Assembly: GCA_028751875.1 (NCBI GenBank)
Contig: CM054141.1
Location: forward strand, 73,921,780-73,985,779
Source: Rapana venosa
Lineage: Eukaryota > Mollusca > Gastropoda > Neogastropoda > Muricidae
Length of the DNA stretch: 64,000 nucleotides
Direction of reading: 5' to 3'
Part shown: piece by piece, positions 12,881 to 25,939 of the stretch
Layout of the letters: each line of letters opens with the position of its first letter
How positions within the stretch are numbered: the first letter of the stretch is position 1
The notes under the pieces: generated by a model
Database searches by the model: none
Told to the model about the DNA's origin: nothing
The model's input: only the letters and a program-made list of their open reading frames with translations
Position numbers and translations under genes: made by a program

Positions 12881-13051
12881 CACATGAGGAGAGACAGAGA
12901 GAGAGAGGGGAGGGAGGAGAGGAGAGAGACAGAGAGAGGAGACGGAGAGGAGATCAAGAGAGAGAGAGACAGAGAGAGAGAGAGGAGAGAAGAGAGAGAC
13001 GGTGAGAGAGAGAGCGACAGAGAGAGAGGGAGAGAGACGGAGAGAGAGGAG

Positions 13052-13089
<38 letters not shown>

Positions 13090-13278
13090 GGAGAGAGAGA
13101 GAGAGATAGAGACGGCGGGAGAGAGAGCAAGAGACAGAGAGATAGAGAGAGAGACAGAGAGAGAGAAGGAGAGACAGAGAGATGGAGAGAGAGAAGGAGC
13201 GAGAGAGAGAGAGAGACGGAAGTGAGAGAGGAGGGGGGGGGGGGGGGAGAGACAAGAGAGAGATAGAGAGAGAGACAA
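11705..13278. repeat. Very long imperfect (GA)n tract, about 1.6 kb
   Basis: The plus strand is almost wholly purine, built of GAGAGA with GAGACAGA interruptions and a single 36-bp break near 12808-12843. Long open frames on both strands (serine-leucine or arginine-glutamate repeats) are by-products of the dinucleotide. Such mirror-symmetric purine runs can form triplex DNA. Confidence 0.95.
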
Positions 13279-13480
13279 TGACAATGACAATGACAAATTC
13301 TTTTATTTCGTGGATAATGAATAGCACCATGTGCTTTTTACATCCAGTCCCGCCGTTAGGGATACATCTTAATAATAATAACCACAAATACTTATACAGT
13401 CTCACAATAAAAACAAGGGGAAATAACCCTTTTCCAAAACAGCCTCCCCCCCCCCAACACCCCCCCCCCCCCCCAAGAAG
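13275..13480 (-). mobile_element. 3' end of a retroelement, minus strand
   Basis: Read on the minus strand, the sequence runs through an ACTGGATGTAAA block to AATAAA (complement of 13302-13307) and a TGTCAT repeat, then (CT)n. The same end is found on the plus strand at 11200-11280. It is too short to name the family. Confidence 0.6.
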
Positions 13481-14304
13481 CAATTAAAAGAAAATCCTAA
13501 GAAATAACCCCACCACTACCCCCAACCCCCCAAAAAAACCTTGAACCAAAACAATCAAAACAAACAAAAAAGAGAATGGAAAAACCAAACAACAAAAGAT
13601 GATAAAATAGAGAAAAACAACAAACAACAACAACAAGAACAAAGAGCAACAACAAAGCAAGAAAATAACTCAACCAAACTTAATAGTCATAAAAGAATAA
13701 ACATCTAACATTGTCAAATGGTACACATATTGTTACACATAATTATAAGAAATTGAAACTAGGGCTCTCATTTAAACTTAAGGACGGGCAAGGTCAATAT
13801 CGTATGAAAATTATAAAAATAGATCCTTCATCAGGATAATATATGACTATAAGCCAGGGACGATTAAAAGGTGAGAGAGAGAGAGAGAGAGACAGGAGAC
13901 AGAGAGACAGAGAGTGTGTGTGTGGTATTTCAGAGATAAAATCCAATATATAAATCCCAAAACAGTATGCGATTCCCATCAACAATATTTTAGTTTTATT
14001 ACTCGTTTCAAATTATATGTCATGATAATGAATAAAATTTAATACCCTACATCACACAATAAAAACAAGTACAAACCAATGAAGGAAATTTAAAACTATA
14101 CTAAATATATGGAATTCTCGATAACAGTAACGATAACCTTCAACACTTTAGTTTGATTACTCATACAAAATTTTTAATGTCATGATAATCAAATAAATTC
14201 AGTACCATACTCTCCACACAATCAAACAAGGAGGGAAAGAAAGAAAGGAAAAACAAAACCCAGCCAATCTATAAGGTTCATGTGATGAGAAAAGAAGAGA
14301 GAGA

Positions 14305-14337
<33 letters not shown>

Positions 14338-14597
14338 GAGGGAGGGAGGGAGGAGAGTGGAGGGAGAGAAGAGAGAGTGTGTGTGAGTGTGTCGTGGGGG
14401 TGTTGGGTGTGTGTGTTGTGTGTTTCAGGGATAACACTTAAACTAAGAGAGAGGAGAGAGGAGAGAGAGTGAGAGAGAAGAGGAGAGAGAGAGGAGAGAC
14501 AGCCCTCGAAGTGAGGAGAGAGTGAGAGAGAGAGGAGAGAGAGAGAGGAGGCGAGAGATGAGAAAGAGAGACGATGAGAGAGAGGAGAGAGAGAGAC

Positions 14598-14630
<33 letters not shown>

Positions 14631-14640
14631 GAACGTTTAT
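13480..14640. other. A-rich DNA with several (GA)n tracts
   Basis: GA-rich tracts lie at about 13872-13916, 14290-14385 and 14447-14632. The remainder is AT-rich with no recognisable coding sequence. The tracts may be the tails of several minus-strand LINE insertions, since the one at 14632 directly abuts such a tail. Confidence 0.6.
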
Positions 14641-15600
14641 TCACAAAAAGGCCATTGGCCCAATTGCTTAGTATGTTGGTAGGGGTTAAAAGCACTAGAA
14701 ACGACAAAAGTTAATGTATAACAAAAAGTCATCTACAAAATATGACTTACTATAACATTTCTCTCTTATTTGAAAGCCTTTACATATATATAAAGGGAGG
14801 CTGTGCACAACCTCAGGATTACTATGATGTTAGGAGTAAACAGAGTTTAAATAAATTAGGCTTTGTCTATTATATTTAAAACAGTGATGTAATTCCTGCT
14901 AAACATCTATTTACTGGACAGCCAACACAGAACGTACTTCATCCTCTGTGCTTGCTTACATAATGGGCATAGCAGCCTGAGGTCTTCAATATCATGTTCT
15001 CTGTATCTGAATTTATGGAACATTTATGTCTGATACACATAAGTCTAAAACTTAGACTTAATTTCTTTTCAAATGTACTGTCCATATCAAGTTTTATGAT
15101 AAGTTTTGGAAATCATTGCGAAATTATAAATTGTCTGTACATTTGAAATCTTCACTGCTTTGTATTGATCACCCCATTGTTGCCATCGGCAGTCAATCAA
15201 TCTTTGCTGAAATAGTTAGTAAACTCTACAATTTCCGACTACCTTGATTGAGCCAAACAAATCCAAATCGAGTTCACACAAACAGGTACGTATTTGTGTT
15301 AGCCCAGTTGTTTTTCCTTTGACATCTAGAATCATAAAGCATCTTGTAGGATTTAGAGGATAGACCTGCTCTCATTCCATATAGGCAGAATCTTAATCCA
15401 ATATTAACTTATCTACAGGCGCATTAACAGAGAGCAGGATATCTATTAGTATCACTATATCAAGATCATTGGCGTGTACGTCTATTAAGCCTAAAAAAAC
15501 CGCTTTAATGCAAAGAGGTGCACTGATTCACAATGTTGCAGCTGCATCCAAGCCCCAATTTCTCACCATATAACTCAGTGGTTTGTATTTGTGCATTAAA
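14632..15600 (-). mobile_element. LINE 3' end with C-terminal zinc knuckle (LINE F)
   Basis: Translation of the minus strand gives, from about 15590 down to 14920, pieces of the C-terminal part of a LINE polymerase: a block reading TQIRTCLCELDLDLFGS near 15250-15300, a QRLIDCRWQQW block near 15185, and a CPLCKQA knuckle near 14950-14975. Frame changes and stops break it. The 3' flank ends in AATAAA (complement of 14636-14641) and then (CT)n. In such elements this knuckle probably contacts RNA or DNA. The reverse transcriptase core is missing upstream, where an AT repeat lies. Confidence 0.7.
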
Positions 15601-15744
15601 TATCTTATGAACAAGTCAAAAGAGTTATTATTCAAGTTCGTAGTTTTTTCAACACAAATAACAAGCTTCGTTTACCCTCGACTTGCCAGATCTTTACATG
15701 CTGTTGTGAAACTAAGCTTTTGTAGAAAAAACAGGATTCCTAAA

Positions 15745-15793
15745 TATATCTATATATATATATATATTTTATATTATATATATATAATATATA

Positions 15794-15832
<39 letters not shown>

Positions 15833-15847
15833 GTATATATTTAATAT
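15745..15847. repeat. (TA)n microsatellite
   Basis: An imperfect TA run. It marks where LINE F similarity is lost. Confidence 0.95.
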
Positions 15848-15849
15848 AC

Positions 15850-16458
15850 ATTAATCCACAGGCATTGACTTTTCCTTTGTACAACCAATTTTTCATGTGC
15901 AGCTAAAATAACCACCTTTGTGAATACAGGATATACTCTTATTCAGGATTAACCTTAAGATCAAGTGATGTTGCAGCACTGTTTAAGCTATTTAAGGGCT
16001 TTTGTAAGCTTACATACAAAACTGTTTCAGATGCAGGATTAAACATCATCAGCAATGCAGAAGAATAAACAACTCTAAAGAGAGAGATGAGGAGAGAGAG
16101 AGAGGAGAGAGGAGAGAGGGGGAGAGAGAGAGAGAGATGAGAAGAGAAGAGAGGAGAGAGATGAGAGAATGAAGTTTATTGCTATAAGCGGTTATGTCCA
16201 TTACCAAATTAAGGGCATGAATGATATTGGTTGCCAGAGTACATGAATGGAAACACATAATTACATTGTGTTGTATTGTTTGTTTTTTGTGTGTTTGTTT
16301 TGGAAGGGGGGCGGGGGTTGTCTATTTTTTCTTTCTTTTGTTCGAGAATCTGAATTCAGTTTTTCCTCTGTGCAACTACGAATGTGGTTGTTAAGTTCAA
16401 AATGAATGTCATTAACACTGCAGTTTTATGCTTAAATGCAGTGTCAAAGGTTTGCGCA
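15850..16458. other. Non-coding stretch with a retroelement tail
   Basis: A (GA)n tract at 16078-16165 followed by the complement of AATAAA at 16175-16180 looks like the 3' tail of another minus-strand retroelement. No coding sequence is recognisable. Confidence 0.55.
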
Positions 16459-19400
16459 TTAGCCACAGTCTACGGTCATGTTGAAGACTGACCTGCCTTT
16501 GTTTTTGCTTTCTGCTTGTCTCCACGAAATCTTGTTACTGTTACTGGTCCCGTAACCCGCCGGGTCGTAGGGGCGCTGGCATGTTGGACGAACGGTGGAC
16601 CAGCTGGCTCCACTTAGCGCTGTCGTGGGCGTGTGGCCTGGGTGATATTGAAGTCCTTCCTGTCCAATAACGGATGTCGTTCGGCCCACTTTCTCCTCTG
16701 TCTGCCCCGTCTTTCTTCCCCTGGATGTTCCTTGCAGGATGGTCTTTGAAGTCCTTCATGAGCTGTGTTATGTGCCCTCCATCTGAGTTTCCTCTTTTCA
16801 CCGTGGTCAGTAGGTCTTCATAGGTCCCGTACTTGTTGAGTGATCTTTCTGCGGACTTAATTGTTGAGACATGGTCCTTGTATGAGATGCCAGGCGACTT
16901 CTGAGGCCCATTCATTTCTACTGCTTGGATTCCTCCTTTGTAAGGTCTGCTTCTTTTCTTGCGTCCCCCTCAGTGTCATGCCCCACATGCGTAAAGGCAT
17001 GATTGAGAGACGACTAGAGCGTTTAGTAACTTTACCTTGTGGTTCCGAGAGGGATGTTCTGTCTCTCATTTGGTCTCAGTGCTTGCATTACTGCTGCTGT
17101 TGTTTTACCGCTCTTGCTAGGATTTCAGTCTTCGATCCTTCCTCAACTTATGATGGCATCCAAGGTACTTGAAATGGTTCAACTGTCTCCAGTTCTTCTT
17201 TTCCGAATGAGAGTGATCTTGGTGGGTAGATTGGCTGGGCACTGTTTGGAACATGAGCATGGTTTTCTTGGTTCTCATCGGTTCCATTTGCCGTATCGTG
17301 AGGATATTTCAGTCCAGTTTGCTTCACTAGGTTGGCCAGTTCCTCTTCATTTCCTGCCGACCGTCAATGTCATCGGCAAACCTGAGGTTGGTATTGTTCG
17401 CCCTCCAATGCTGATGTGCATGTGTGGTCTTTCCAAGGCGATTGCGTTCAAGGATAATGTAAACAGTGTCGGCGCGGACCCAACTGAGGTACGGAAACCT
17501 TTCCCCTACCGTGCCCTGTACGAGTACTGCATTGGTGGCTTGAGTAGGAGTCCTTGATGTATGATCAGCTTTGGCCCATGTTGAATTAGTTCATGGTGGC
17601 CCACAGCAGAGCGTCCATGCCATACCTCTATCGAAGGCCTTTCTTAAAATCAATGAAGAATACAAACGTTGGAAGATGTCTTGTGTTGATGCTGTATTTC
17701 TCACACAGAACCCTCAGTTGAATATGTGGTTCTGTGGTGTTTCTATTTGGGCGGAAAACCGGCCTGCCTCTTCGTGCGATGATTCTCCTTCTGCTGTGGT
17801 TTCAGCCTGTTCAGTGATCACTTTCAGCATGACTTTCTGGAAGACTTTTTGAGGCTGATTGTCCTGTATGTTTTGGCACTGCTGGAGATTTCCTTTCTGG
17901 GGAGATTGATGATGAGCGATTGTGACCATGGTGTAGGCCACTCTCCGGTCTGCCAGATCTTGTTGCGAACTGTAAGGCTGTCTGTCACTGCTTCTCCCCC
18001 GTGTTGGATCAGCTCTGCTGGGATGTTGGTCGATTCCTGCTGTTTTCCTTTCTTCAGCGATTCTAATTGCTACTTCTACTCTCGCGTAGAATTGGAAAGT
18101 TGTCTTTATTCGACGAGGCTTGGCTTGCAAGTACGTGGGGTCGCCTAGTGTCTGGATGATTGCTAGAGTCGGATCAGGATCGTCCTATCTGCCCAACAAT
18201 TTTCCTTCTTTTCTGTTGGCAATTCCTTTCTTTGTCCTGGATGTTACTGACACGTGCCTGTTTTCGTTTGGTGAGCTCTTGCACAAATCTGGTATGTGCT
18301 CTTCTGCTATTATTCTTTGTTCAGGCTCTCTTCGATTTCCTGTACATTGTTTCTCTATCCCTTCCTCCTTGGTCTTCCCTCATGGTCTTCCTGATCTTCT
18401 TGTTTACCTTCTCTGTACTCATTCTGCTCCTGTAGTGTTCTTGCTCTTCTTCAGGTCTCGTCTTTTGTCACACATATTCAAGATTTCATCTGTGACCCAT
18501 GGGTTGTGTTTTCAGCGATGTTTGCCAAGGAGTTTGCTTACTGTCTCAGTCATCACTGCGTTAAAACTGATGGTCAATCGTTTGGCATCTTCTTCAAGTG
18601 CCAGCAGTGGTGCGAATTTCCCTCCTATAGTTGCTTGGAAAGGATCGTGCGACTGGTAGGGTCATTCAGTCTTCATTTGAAATTGAGTCTGATGTTCTTT
18701 GTCTTATTGATTTCTTCAATCCGACTCTTAAAGTTCAGGAGCACGAGGTCATGATCGTGCCCATGTCTGCAACCTGGAATGTCCTCATCTTGGCTCTGTT
18801 GATGCCAGATCGAAAACCGGTTCTGCACAGGATGTAGTCAATCTGATTGTGATGGATCCCATTGGGTGCATGCCATGTCCAGCGTCGGGATGATTGTGGT
18901 TCTCCAAGGTATTGGCGAGCACAGTGTCGTTGTAGCTGGCAAAGTCCAGTAGTCGGAAGTACTCGTTCATTGGTTATCGGCATTACAGGTAGGGACGCAG
19001 AGTTTGCTGTAGTTCTTTCAGTGCGTCTCGTCCCACCTTGGCGTTCCAGTCTCCTGGATGATCAAGATGTCTTTTTATTCACCTTATCGATGATGCCCCC
19101 TGTAGTTGTTGTTGAAATCCTCTACGACTTCATCTCGTGATTCCGTTGTTGGTGCGTAGGCTTGAATCACTGTGATGTTGAATGGGGGGGGGGCTGCCCT
19201 GAGGCGGAATGGCCATAAGCCGGCTGTTTACTGGGTAGTATCCTATTACCGAGTTCTTGATGTTCTTGTTGACAAGCATGCCTACGGCCATTAATTATGT
19301 TTGTCCTGCTCTCCGCTAATAGTAGAGCATATGTCCTCGTCAGTATGGTGTTCCACCGTGCTCTTTCCATCTGACCTCAACCAGAGACCTACCAGATGCC

Positions 19401-19900
19401 AGGTGTACCTGTCCAGCTCGTATAGCAGTTCTTGGAGTTGCCTGTTTGGGCCAGACTTTTTGACGTTCCACGTTGCGATGGTTGATGTAGTCCCCCTTCC
19501 TTGATCTTTTTTGTAGGGGTTTTTCCACCAGTAGCACTCTTGGCCGGCCTCCGCCCTGGTGGCAGACGGAAGGCGTGTCCTTGTTGATCGGGCGGCGACC
19601 GTTCCGGTATATTCTTTATTGTTGTCCATTCCCTGTAGCGTTGTCTTGGGCAAAAGTAGCCTGGCGGGCCGCCCATCCTCTCAGGCGTGATTTTGGGGTT
19701 GGGTTGACTCCCCACATGTCACAGGTGGTACCGGAAGTCCATGGTACCGGTAGCAGAGGCACTCTGAACACTGACCTGCTTCCATGAATAAGGCAGGTGG
19801 CAATGCGACAGGGTGGTTTTCTGCGGTACTGTACCTTGCAGTTCAGACAGGGGTTACCATGTTTGTTGATGCTGTACATGCCAAACTGGTTTATCTTCAT
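16459..19900 (-). mobile_element. LINE A: endonuclease/reverse transcriptase retrotransposon, decayed
   Basis: On the minus strand the order is: N-terminal region (19900-19500), endonuclease (WNVK near 19470, an EVRWK-like block near 19380, GDWNAKVG near 19035-19060, NQIDYIL near 18840), reverse transcriptase (KKGNLQQCQN near 17905 and a weak FxPNRN-like block near 17740), and a C-terminal block with YEDLLTTVK near 16800 and a GRQ/W...WTG pattern near 16680. Frameshifts are frequent. This layout, one long ORF with endonuclease first and no RNase H, fits an RTE-like or related LINE; I did not assign a clade. A partial second copy of its 5' third lies at 27403-28270. Confidence 0.8.
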
Positions 19901-19914
19901 GGGAGAATAGGATG

Positions 19915-20100
19915 TTTTTCACCTTACCTGTCCAAATGGAAGCTATTCAATGTGACTTCACCTGTCCAAATGAAGCAATGTGACCTTCACCTGTCCAAAT
20001 GAAGCAATGTGACCTTCACCTGTCCAAATGAAGGCCAATGTGGACCTTCAACTGTCCAAATGAAGCAAGTGACTTCACCTGTCCAAATGAGCAATGTGAC
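19915..20100. repeat. 29-bp minisatellite, about 6 units
   Basis: The unit is CACCTGTCCAAATGAAGCAA followed by TGTGACCTT, with indels in this copy. Perfect units are seen in the second copy at 28286-28450. It lies immediately 5' of LINE A, so it may be the promoter repeats of that LINE. Confidence 0.9.
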
Positions 20101-20134
20101 GAAAACACTGTGCTGAAAGTAGCCTGTTGACACC

Positions 20135-20715
20135 GGAGAGAGTGGAGAGAGAGGAGAGGAGAGAGAGAGAGTGTGTGTGTGTTGTGGTGTGTGTGAGTGT
20201 GTGTGTTGTAGTGAAGTGACGTGTTGTGTGTGAGTGAGTGTGTGTGTGAGTGAGTGTGTGTTGTGAGTATGGAGTGTGTGTGTGAGTGAGTGTGTGTACT
20301 GTGTGTTTGTGTGTGTGTGTGAGTGTGTGTGTGTGTGTGTGTGTGAGTGAGTGTGTGATGTGAGTTAGTGGAGTGTGTGTGTTGTACTGTGGTGTGTGTA
20401 GTGAGTGAGGTGAGTTGTGTGTGTGTGAGTGAGTGTTGAGAGTGTATGAGATGTGTGAGTGTGATGTGTGAGAGAGAGAGAGTGGTGTGTGTTGTGAGTG
20501 TGAGAGTGTGTGTGTGTGTGTGAGTTGGTGTGTGTGTGTGTGAGTGTACGTGAGATGTGTGAGTGAGTATGTGAGTGTGTGTGAGTGAGTGAGTGTGTGT
20601 GTGATGTGTGTGTGAGTGAGTGTGTGTGAGAGTGAGTGTATGGGTGTGTGAGTGAGTGATCTGTTGTGTGTGTGAGAGTGAGTGAGTGTGTCGTGTGTGT
20701 GTGTGATGCTGTGAG
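20135..20715. repeat. (GT)n / (GAGT)n microsatellite region
   Basis: About 580 bp of GTGTGT and GTGAGTGAGT motifs. The matching region in the second copy is 28493-29010. Confidence 0.95.
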
Positions 20716-20924
20716 AGGATAGATAATTTCACTCAGTACTTATAAGCCCAACACCTGAGTCAAAGTGTTATGCTGTATAGTATGTTTGTACTTGAATTGG
20801 TTTGTATGCTTCGAGTAACCAAAAAAACAAACAAAACCACCCCCCAAAAGTTTATTACTTTCCCCTTAAAAAAATTTAAAGTTTAAAACTACATCTAAAT
20901 AAAAAGTCAACTCCAAAGAAGGAC
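20716..20924. repeat. Short module present three times
   Basis: The block from ATAATTTCACTCAGTACTTA onward is seen here, at 29026-29215, and again at about 31245-31390. The third occurrence sits where the end of LINE B should be, which suggests an assembly or recombination join. Confidence 0.75.
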
Positions 20925-23510
20925 TTTCTTGTGATCCAGGGCGACTGGAATGCCAAGATCGGACCTGACGCTTATGACCAATGGCCAGGGACAGTAGGCC
21001 GTTTTGGCGTGGACAACACTAATGATAGAGGTCTCAGACTTTTGGAATTCGCAAGCAGCCACAATCTTACTGTTGCCAACACCTTATACCCCCACAAGAC
21101 ATCAAGAAGAATCGACGTGGCATCACCAAATGGAAGACACATAACCAGATTGGACACATCTTGGCCCCCAAACCCGAAACGATTTAAGTCGAGCATCAAC
21201 AAAGCCCAGACAAGAAGTTTCCCTGGCGCTGATATCGGCAGTGACCACGACATGGTACTCATGACCTACAAGATCAAGCTGAAGACCAAGAACCAGAAGA
21301 GAATCCCGTCTTGCGGTTCAACATGGAAAAGCTGAGGACCCCGAAGTGCTGAAATCTTTTAAGCTGAGATAGGGGGCAGATTGGCAGCAATTCGAATTTC
21401 CTCAAGATGACTATCAACAACCTCACGAGACCTTCAGCAAGACCATTCAGGGAGGTCAGCGTGGAGATCCTTGGGAAAGAGAGGAAAAGAAACAAAACCG
21501 TGGGTTACCATACGATATTCTTGGACCTGTGCGACCAACGTAGGGAGTAGCTAAAGCAGTGAAGAAACAAAAAACCCCGAAACGGCCCGAAGAGTTATAG
21601 AACAGTCAACAGGTCATATCAGAAGAGATGACTGAGGCCATGGGAACTGGATGTCAGAACAATGCGCCAAGGTTGAGAAGGCAATGGCGAAGGAGACAGC
21701 AAAGAGGCGTACAGAACATCAAGGTAGCTACCAGTCCCAGCAGCCAAAGACCTCCGTATTGAAGACAAAGAGGGGTCCGTCCTTACAGAGAGCGCCACAA
21801 TTATGAAGAGATGGACAGAATATTGCAGAGACCTGTACAAAACTACAAGCTGAAGGCTGATCCGAACAAACTTCACGAGCAAGATCCTCCAGACCATCAG
21901 ATCCTGAAAGCACACAGGTGCTGGAGGGGAGAGGTAGAACGAAGCAGTAAGATCCTGAAGGAGGCAAGTCAACAGGGATTGACAACATCCCGGCTGAGCT
22001 CATCATGAACGGAGGCCCAGAGATGTCAGGGCATTAACAATTTCATCTGCCAAGCATCTGGACCAGCAAAGAGTGGCCTGAACAGTGGACCCAATCCATC
22101 ATAGTTCACTTCCAAAGAAGGAGAGACCTGAAGAAGGTGCCAAAATTACTGGAACAATCAGTCTGATATGCCATCCAAGCAAAGTTATGCTACGCATTGC
22201 CTTCGAACAGACTGAAACCACAAGCAGAAGAAATCCTATCAGAAGAACAGGCAGGCGTGATTCAGAACCAGGTCGAACACTGTCGAACAGATCTTCAACA
22301 TCAGAATGTACATAGAGAAGCATCTCCAAACATCAGCTAAGCTCTACAACAACTTCATTGACTTCAGAAGGCCTTCGACGCTGTGTGGCAAGAAATGCTC
22401 TGTGGCAAGGTTCATGAGAGACTATAGCTTCGACGAGGACCTGATTCAAGTCATCCAGGCGCGGTATGACACGCTCCCACAGTGCAAGTCCTCATGGGGG
22501 GAGAAATCGGGGAGTTCTTCCGGACTTCAGTTGGAGTTCGACAAGGCTGCCCGCTATCCCACGTTTTTTCACACGTGTTCTTTCTCGCTGGAGAACATAT
22601 GCAGGAGGCCTCTCTGGCTTCAAGACCACAATCACAATAGGAGGAAGGCCATGTCTGCAATCTTCTCGATTCGCAGACGATATTGATCTCCATGAGCCGC
22701 AGTGAAGAAGAAACTCCAGGATCTCCACTACCTGACTGGAAAATCTGCCAATGCCCACGGTATGGGAGATCAGCACGGAAAGAGCAAGATCCTTGTGAAC
22801 AGTACCACACGACCACTCCCACCAGCATCAAGATGAGTGGCGAGAACACTAGAGGAGGTGGAAACTTTCAAGTATCTTGGAGCATTCATCACAAAAGAAG
22901 AGCTCGAGCACCACAAGAGGTGAAGATCGACTTGCTGTGGCACTCTCCTCCATGACTAAGCTGGCGAAAGTGTGGAGAAGAAACCATCAACATCAGAACC
23001 CACACTAAGGTCAGACTCTACAAGGCACTTCGTCACATCCATTGCTTGTACAGCTGTGACAAGCATGGACCACTTACTTGCCGATTTAGAAAAACGTCGC
23101 ATTCAAGCCTTTGAGTTTGAAGTGCCTCAGGCGGATCTGATCATCACCTACAGAGACCGCAAAAACCAATGATACGTCTGCAGCAGATCGAAGGCACTTG
23201 GCTGGAAACAAGAAACCATTGCTAGATACAGTTCAAACGGAGGAGGAAACGAAGTGGTTTGGCACACCACAAGGCATAATCAGCCTTCAAAGGACCAGTC
23301 CTGCCATGGAATTGTGGAAGGAGCAAGGAGGCAGGGACGACCACGCAAAAGCTGGATATCCAACATCAAGGAGTGGACCGGCCTCACTATACCAAGCCTC
23401 CTGAAAACAGCCCAGGACAGAACCATTTGGCGGTCCACTTGCAGCGTCCGTGCGGGTACCCCAACGGTCGTCCCGACCAAGGGATGAGTGAGTGAGTGAG
23501 AAATAAAATT
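20925..23510 (+). mobile_element. LINE B: 5'-truncated endonuclease/reverse transcriptase element
   Basis: The first 405 bases are open (20931-21335) and begin within the endonuclease, with QGDWNAKIG at the start, PNG..H..R near 21130 and SDHDMVL near 21240. Reverse transcriptase blocks follow in shifting frames: TGIDNIPAELI near 21975, HPSKVMLRI near 22170, NFIDF near 22350, TSVGVRQG near 22525 and a DDI block near 22685. The C-terminus has the LAxxKRRKL-like and GRPRKSWxxNIKEWT-like blocks near 23250-23390. The element ends in a (GAGT)n tail near 23485-23500. The first part of the endonuclease is missing. In a functional copy the protein nicks target DNA and primes reverse transcription. 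Confidence 0.85.
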
Positions 23511-25384
23511 TGATGCAGCATCCATATATTTTGTCAGCAAAGAATAGGGCACATTTTGAAATGAAAGGGCCAGAGTTGGAAAAATGATCATTCGTCTTAT
23601 CTGCGTTGTTTTCCATAAAGTACAACACCTGGAAAAAAAGTACAGGTAATTTTGTTTACAGCCAAGAGTTGGGAACCAGCTGCACCGAAGTTTGCTGCCT
23701 TGTATCTGTTTCAAAGCAACTCATATTCAAAGAGCCTAATCTTGGTTGGAACCACATCACCATTTGAAAGTTGGTTTCAGCTTAAAACTCTTGCCCGCCA
23801 TTGCCTGCTGGTTAATGCTATTTACCACACGACGAGCTAAACACACTCGTTTTGGTTTGTTTGTTGTAACTTCATAAGGTCTTGTCCCTCAAAAACTTCT
23901 GCTTTCAACAGTTAACCGGATTTAGTGCAGTTTTTGCCTGCTTTGTATTTGATGGATACAAAGGCCATCCAACTGGGCGATCAATAAGGTCTTTTGCTAT
24001 GACTAATGCACAATCAGAAATCTCTCTCATGTTGTTTATTTCCTACGCGCAATCGCGTTGGATTTGAAACCTTTATTTTTCACACTGAAATGTATCTTTG
24101 CGTTGGATGTATCCCTTCAAAGCCAAGGTTGTCATCCAAACATCCTTGAATTTACAGCAGGCCCCCAGAATTGATGCCCTCATGCTGGGATGTAAAGGGG
24201 AAAAACTCTGAGAACGTTCCCCTTGAAAGTGAAAGTTGGCTGCACAATGGTAATAAACACTTTTTGTGAAAAACTAGACTGACTCAAAGCTCATGTGATT
24301 CTGAACAAATTTGGTAGGTTTGAAATTTAATTTTTCAGCAAACACTGTACCCCTTCAGTCCTTTGTTGTCTGCTAGCTTCCTTAGCCCAATATGCATGCG
24401 CGGGGTCAACGCTGTAGGAATACAGGCAAACCTCATTTGATGATTATTTCCAACTTTCTCATGACTACCTGGTATTGCTCTATGTCCTCAAATCCATAAA
24501 CAAGTGCACAGTCCATTTTTTCATACTTTAAAAAATCTATGAAAATAACCAACATTTTTTTGGGACTCCCCATCTATTGGAAAATTCTACATGACCCCCA
24601 AATTAATACTGGTGTGGAGTGAGCCTTATGGCATTGTCAGGATTCATTTTAGATTTTTATTGACTTTGTTCTGTTTGTAGTTGCTTTCTCCTGAGAAAAA
24701 GCACTTCTTAGCAATCACAATAGACCTCTGACAATTTTCAAGCAAGTCAGTTTTCACAAACATTTAAATCCTGGAGAGGTGTCTCATTTCCAAAGCTTTA
24801 GAAATCTTTACAAAGACAAGCATACCCTCTAGATCTATATGACAGGGGCCCCAGCATCCCCACAGGTTGGGGGCCGTGTAAATGTATTCTTGTGACTTTT
24901 TGTTTTCTGGGTCAACACCTGTCATTGTGAGTTAGAGTGATGTGTGGAAAGGGAAATCATTTTTTCTTTTGTATGTCCATATTAATAGATTATATGCATT
25001 AACCATTCTGTGACAATCTTGTGTTGGCAAAAGCATCAGATTATCTCATATTATAGTGCCTCACAAAAAGCTGAAAAAATGAAGCGAAACAAACCAAAAA
25101 GAAAAAACCCAACAGCGCCGCTCCCCACCCCCTCCAAATCTAGGACACAAAAAGACTACGGGCAATATTGTGCAAGTAGGACAAAAAAAACCCCACCCAG
25201 ATGACAGAAGAAAACAAAGAGATGTAAAAGTGACAGAAGAGAGTTTAAGAAACACAATAACCAGAATGTGGGAACACAGGCAACTGCATCATGAAGTTTA
25301 TCAGAAACAAAGAGAGAAGAGTAAATAAGTAATTGGCTTTTTCCCTCATTTCAGTGTTTCGGAGATGGGATGAAATAAATCTGG

Positions 25385-25620
25385 GTGACAATGACACATC
25401 AGTAGGACAATGCAGACAGCTGGTGACAATGACCCAGAGACCATGAGATGACAGCAGGTGACAATGAATACAGAAAACGAGATGGCAGCTGGTGACAATG
25501 AACATAAAGGACATGACAGCTGGTGACAATGAACAGAGAAGATAATGAAATGACAGCTGGTGACAATGACCACATTACACTGTGAGACGATAGATGGTGA
25601 CAATGAACACAGTAAACTTG
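25385..25620. repeat. GACAGCTGGTGACAATGA tandem repeat
   Basis: Six to seven units of 31-37 bp share the block GACAGCTGGTGACAATGA; spacing is irregular. The same array lies at 33330-33580 in the second copy. Confidence 0.85.
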
Positions 25621-25939
25621 CCAGGAACTTTTTGGTTTAAAAAAAATCATGGTAATATGCATATTCCTGTCATTTTGGGCCTCCTATCTGACAGAGATGA
25701 AAAAACAGACACAAAACAAACCACTACCCGTATGTGGTTTCCTGCCTTTATACCAATGTACACCCACAAAATAGTCACCAGATCACCAGTACGAAAAAAA
25801 TATACACACAGTATGGGTGTGTTAGAAATTATTAGTATTACTATCATTATTACAATTATTGTTTATAGCCCTTTAACCAGAGGCAACATAAATGAACAAA
25901 TCTGAAAAAAACATTACCATTGTACATTTCTTAAAGGAA

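Noticed and set aside
11700..13490. Long serine-leucine or arginine-glutamate frames of up to 380 codons
   Set aside because: They are translations of the (GA)n tract and are open in several frames on both strands.
20016..20732. Threonine-histidine repeat protein (238 codons)
   Set aside because: Product of the (GT)n/(GAGT)n microsatellite; also at 28372-29040.
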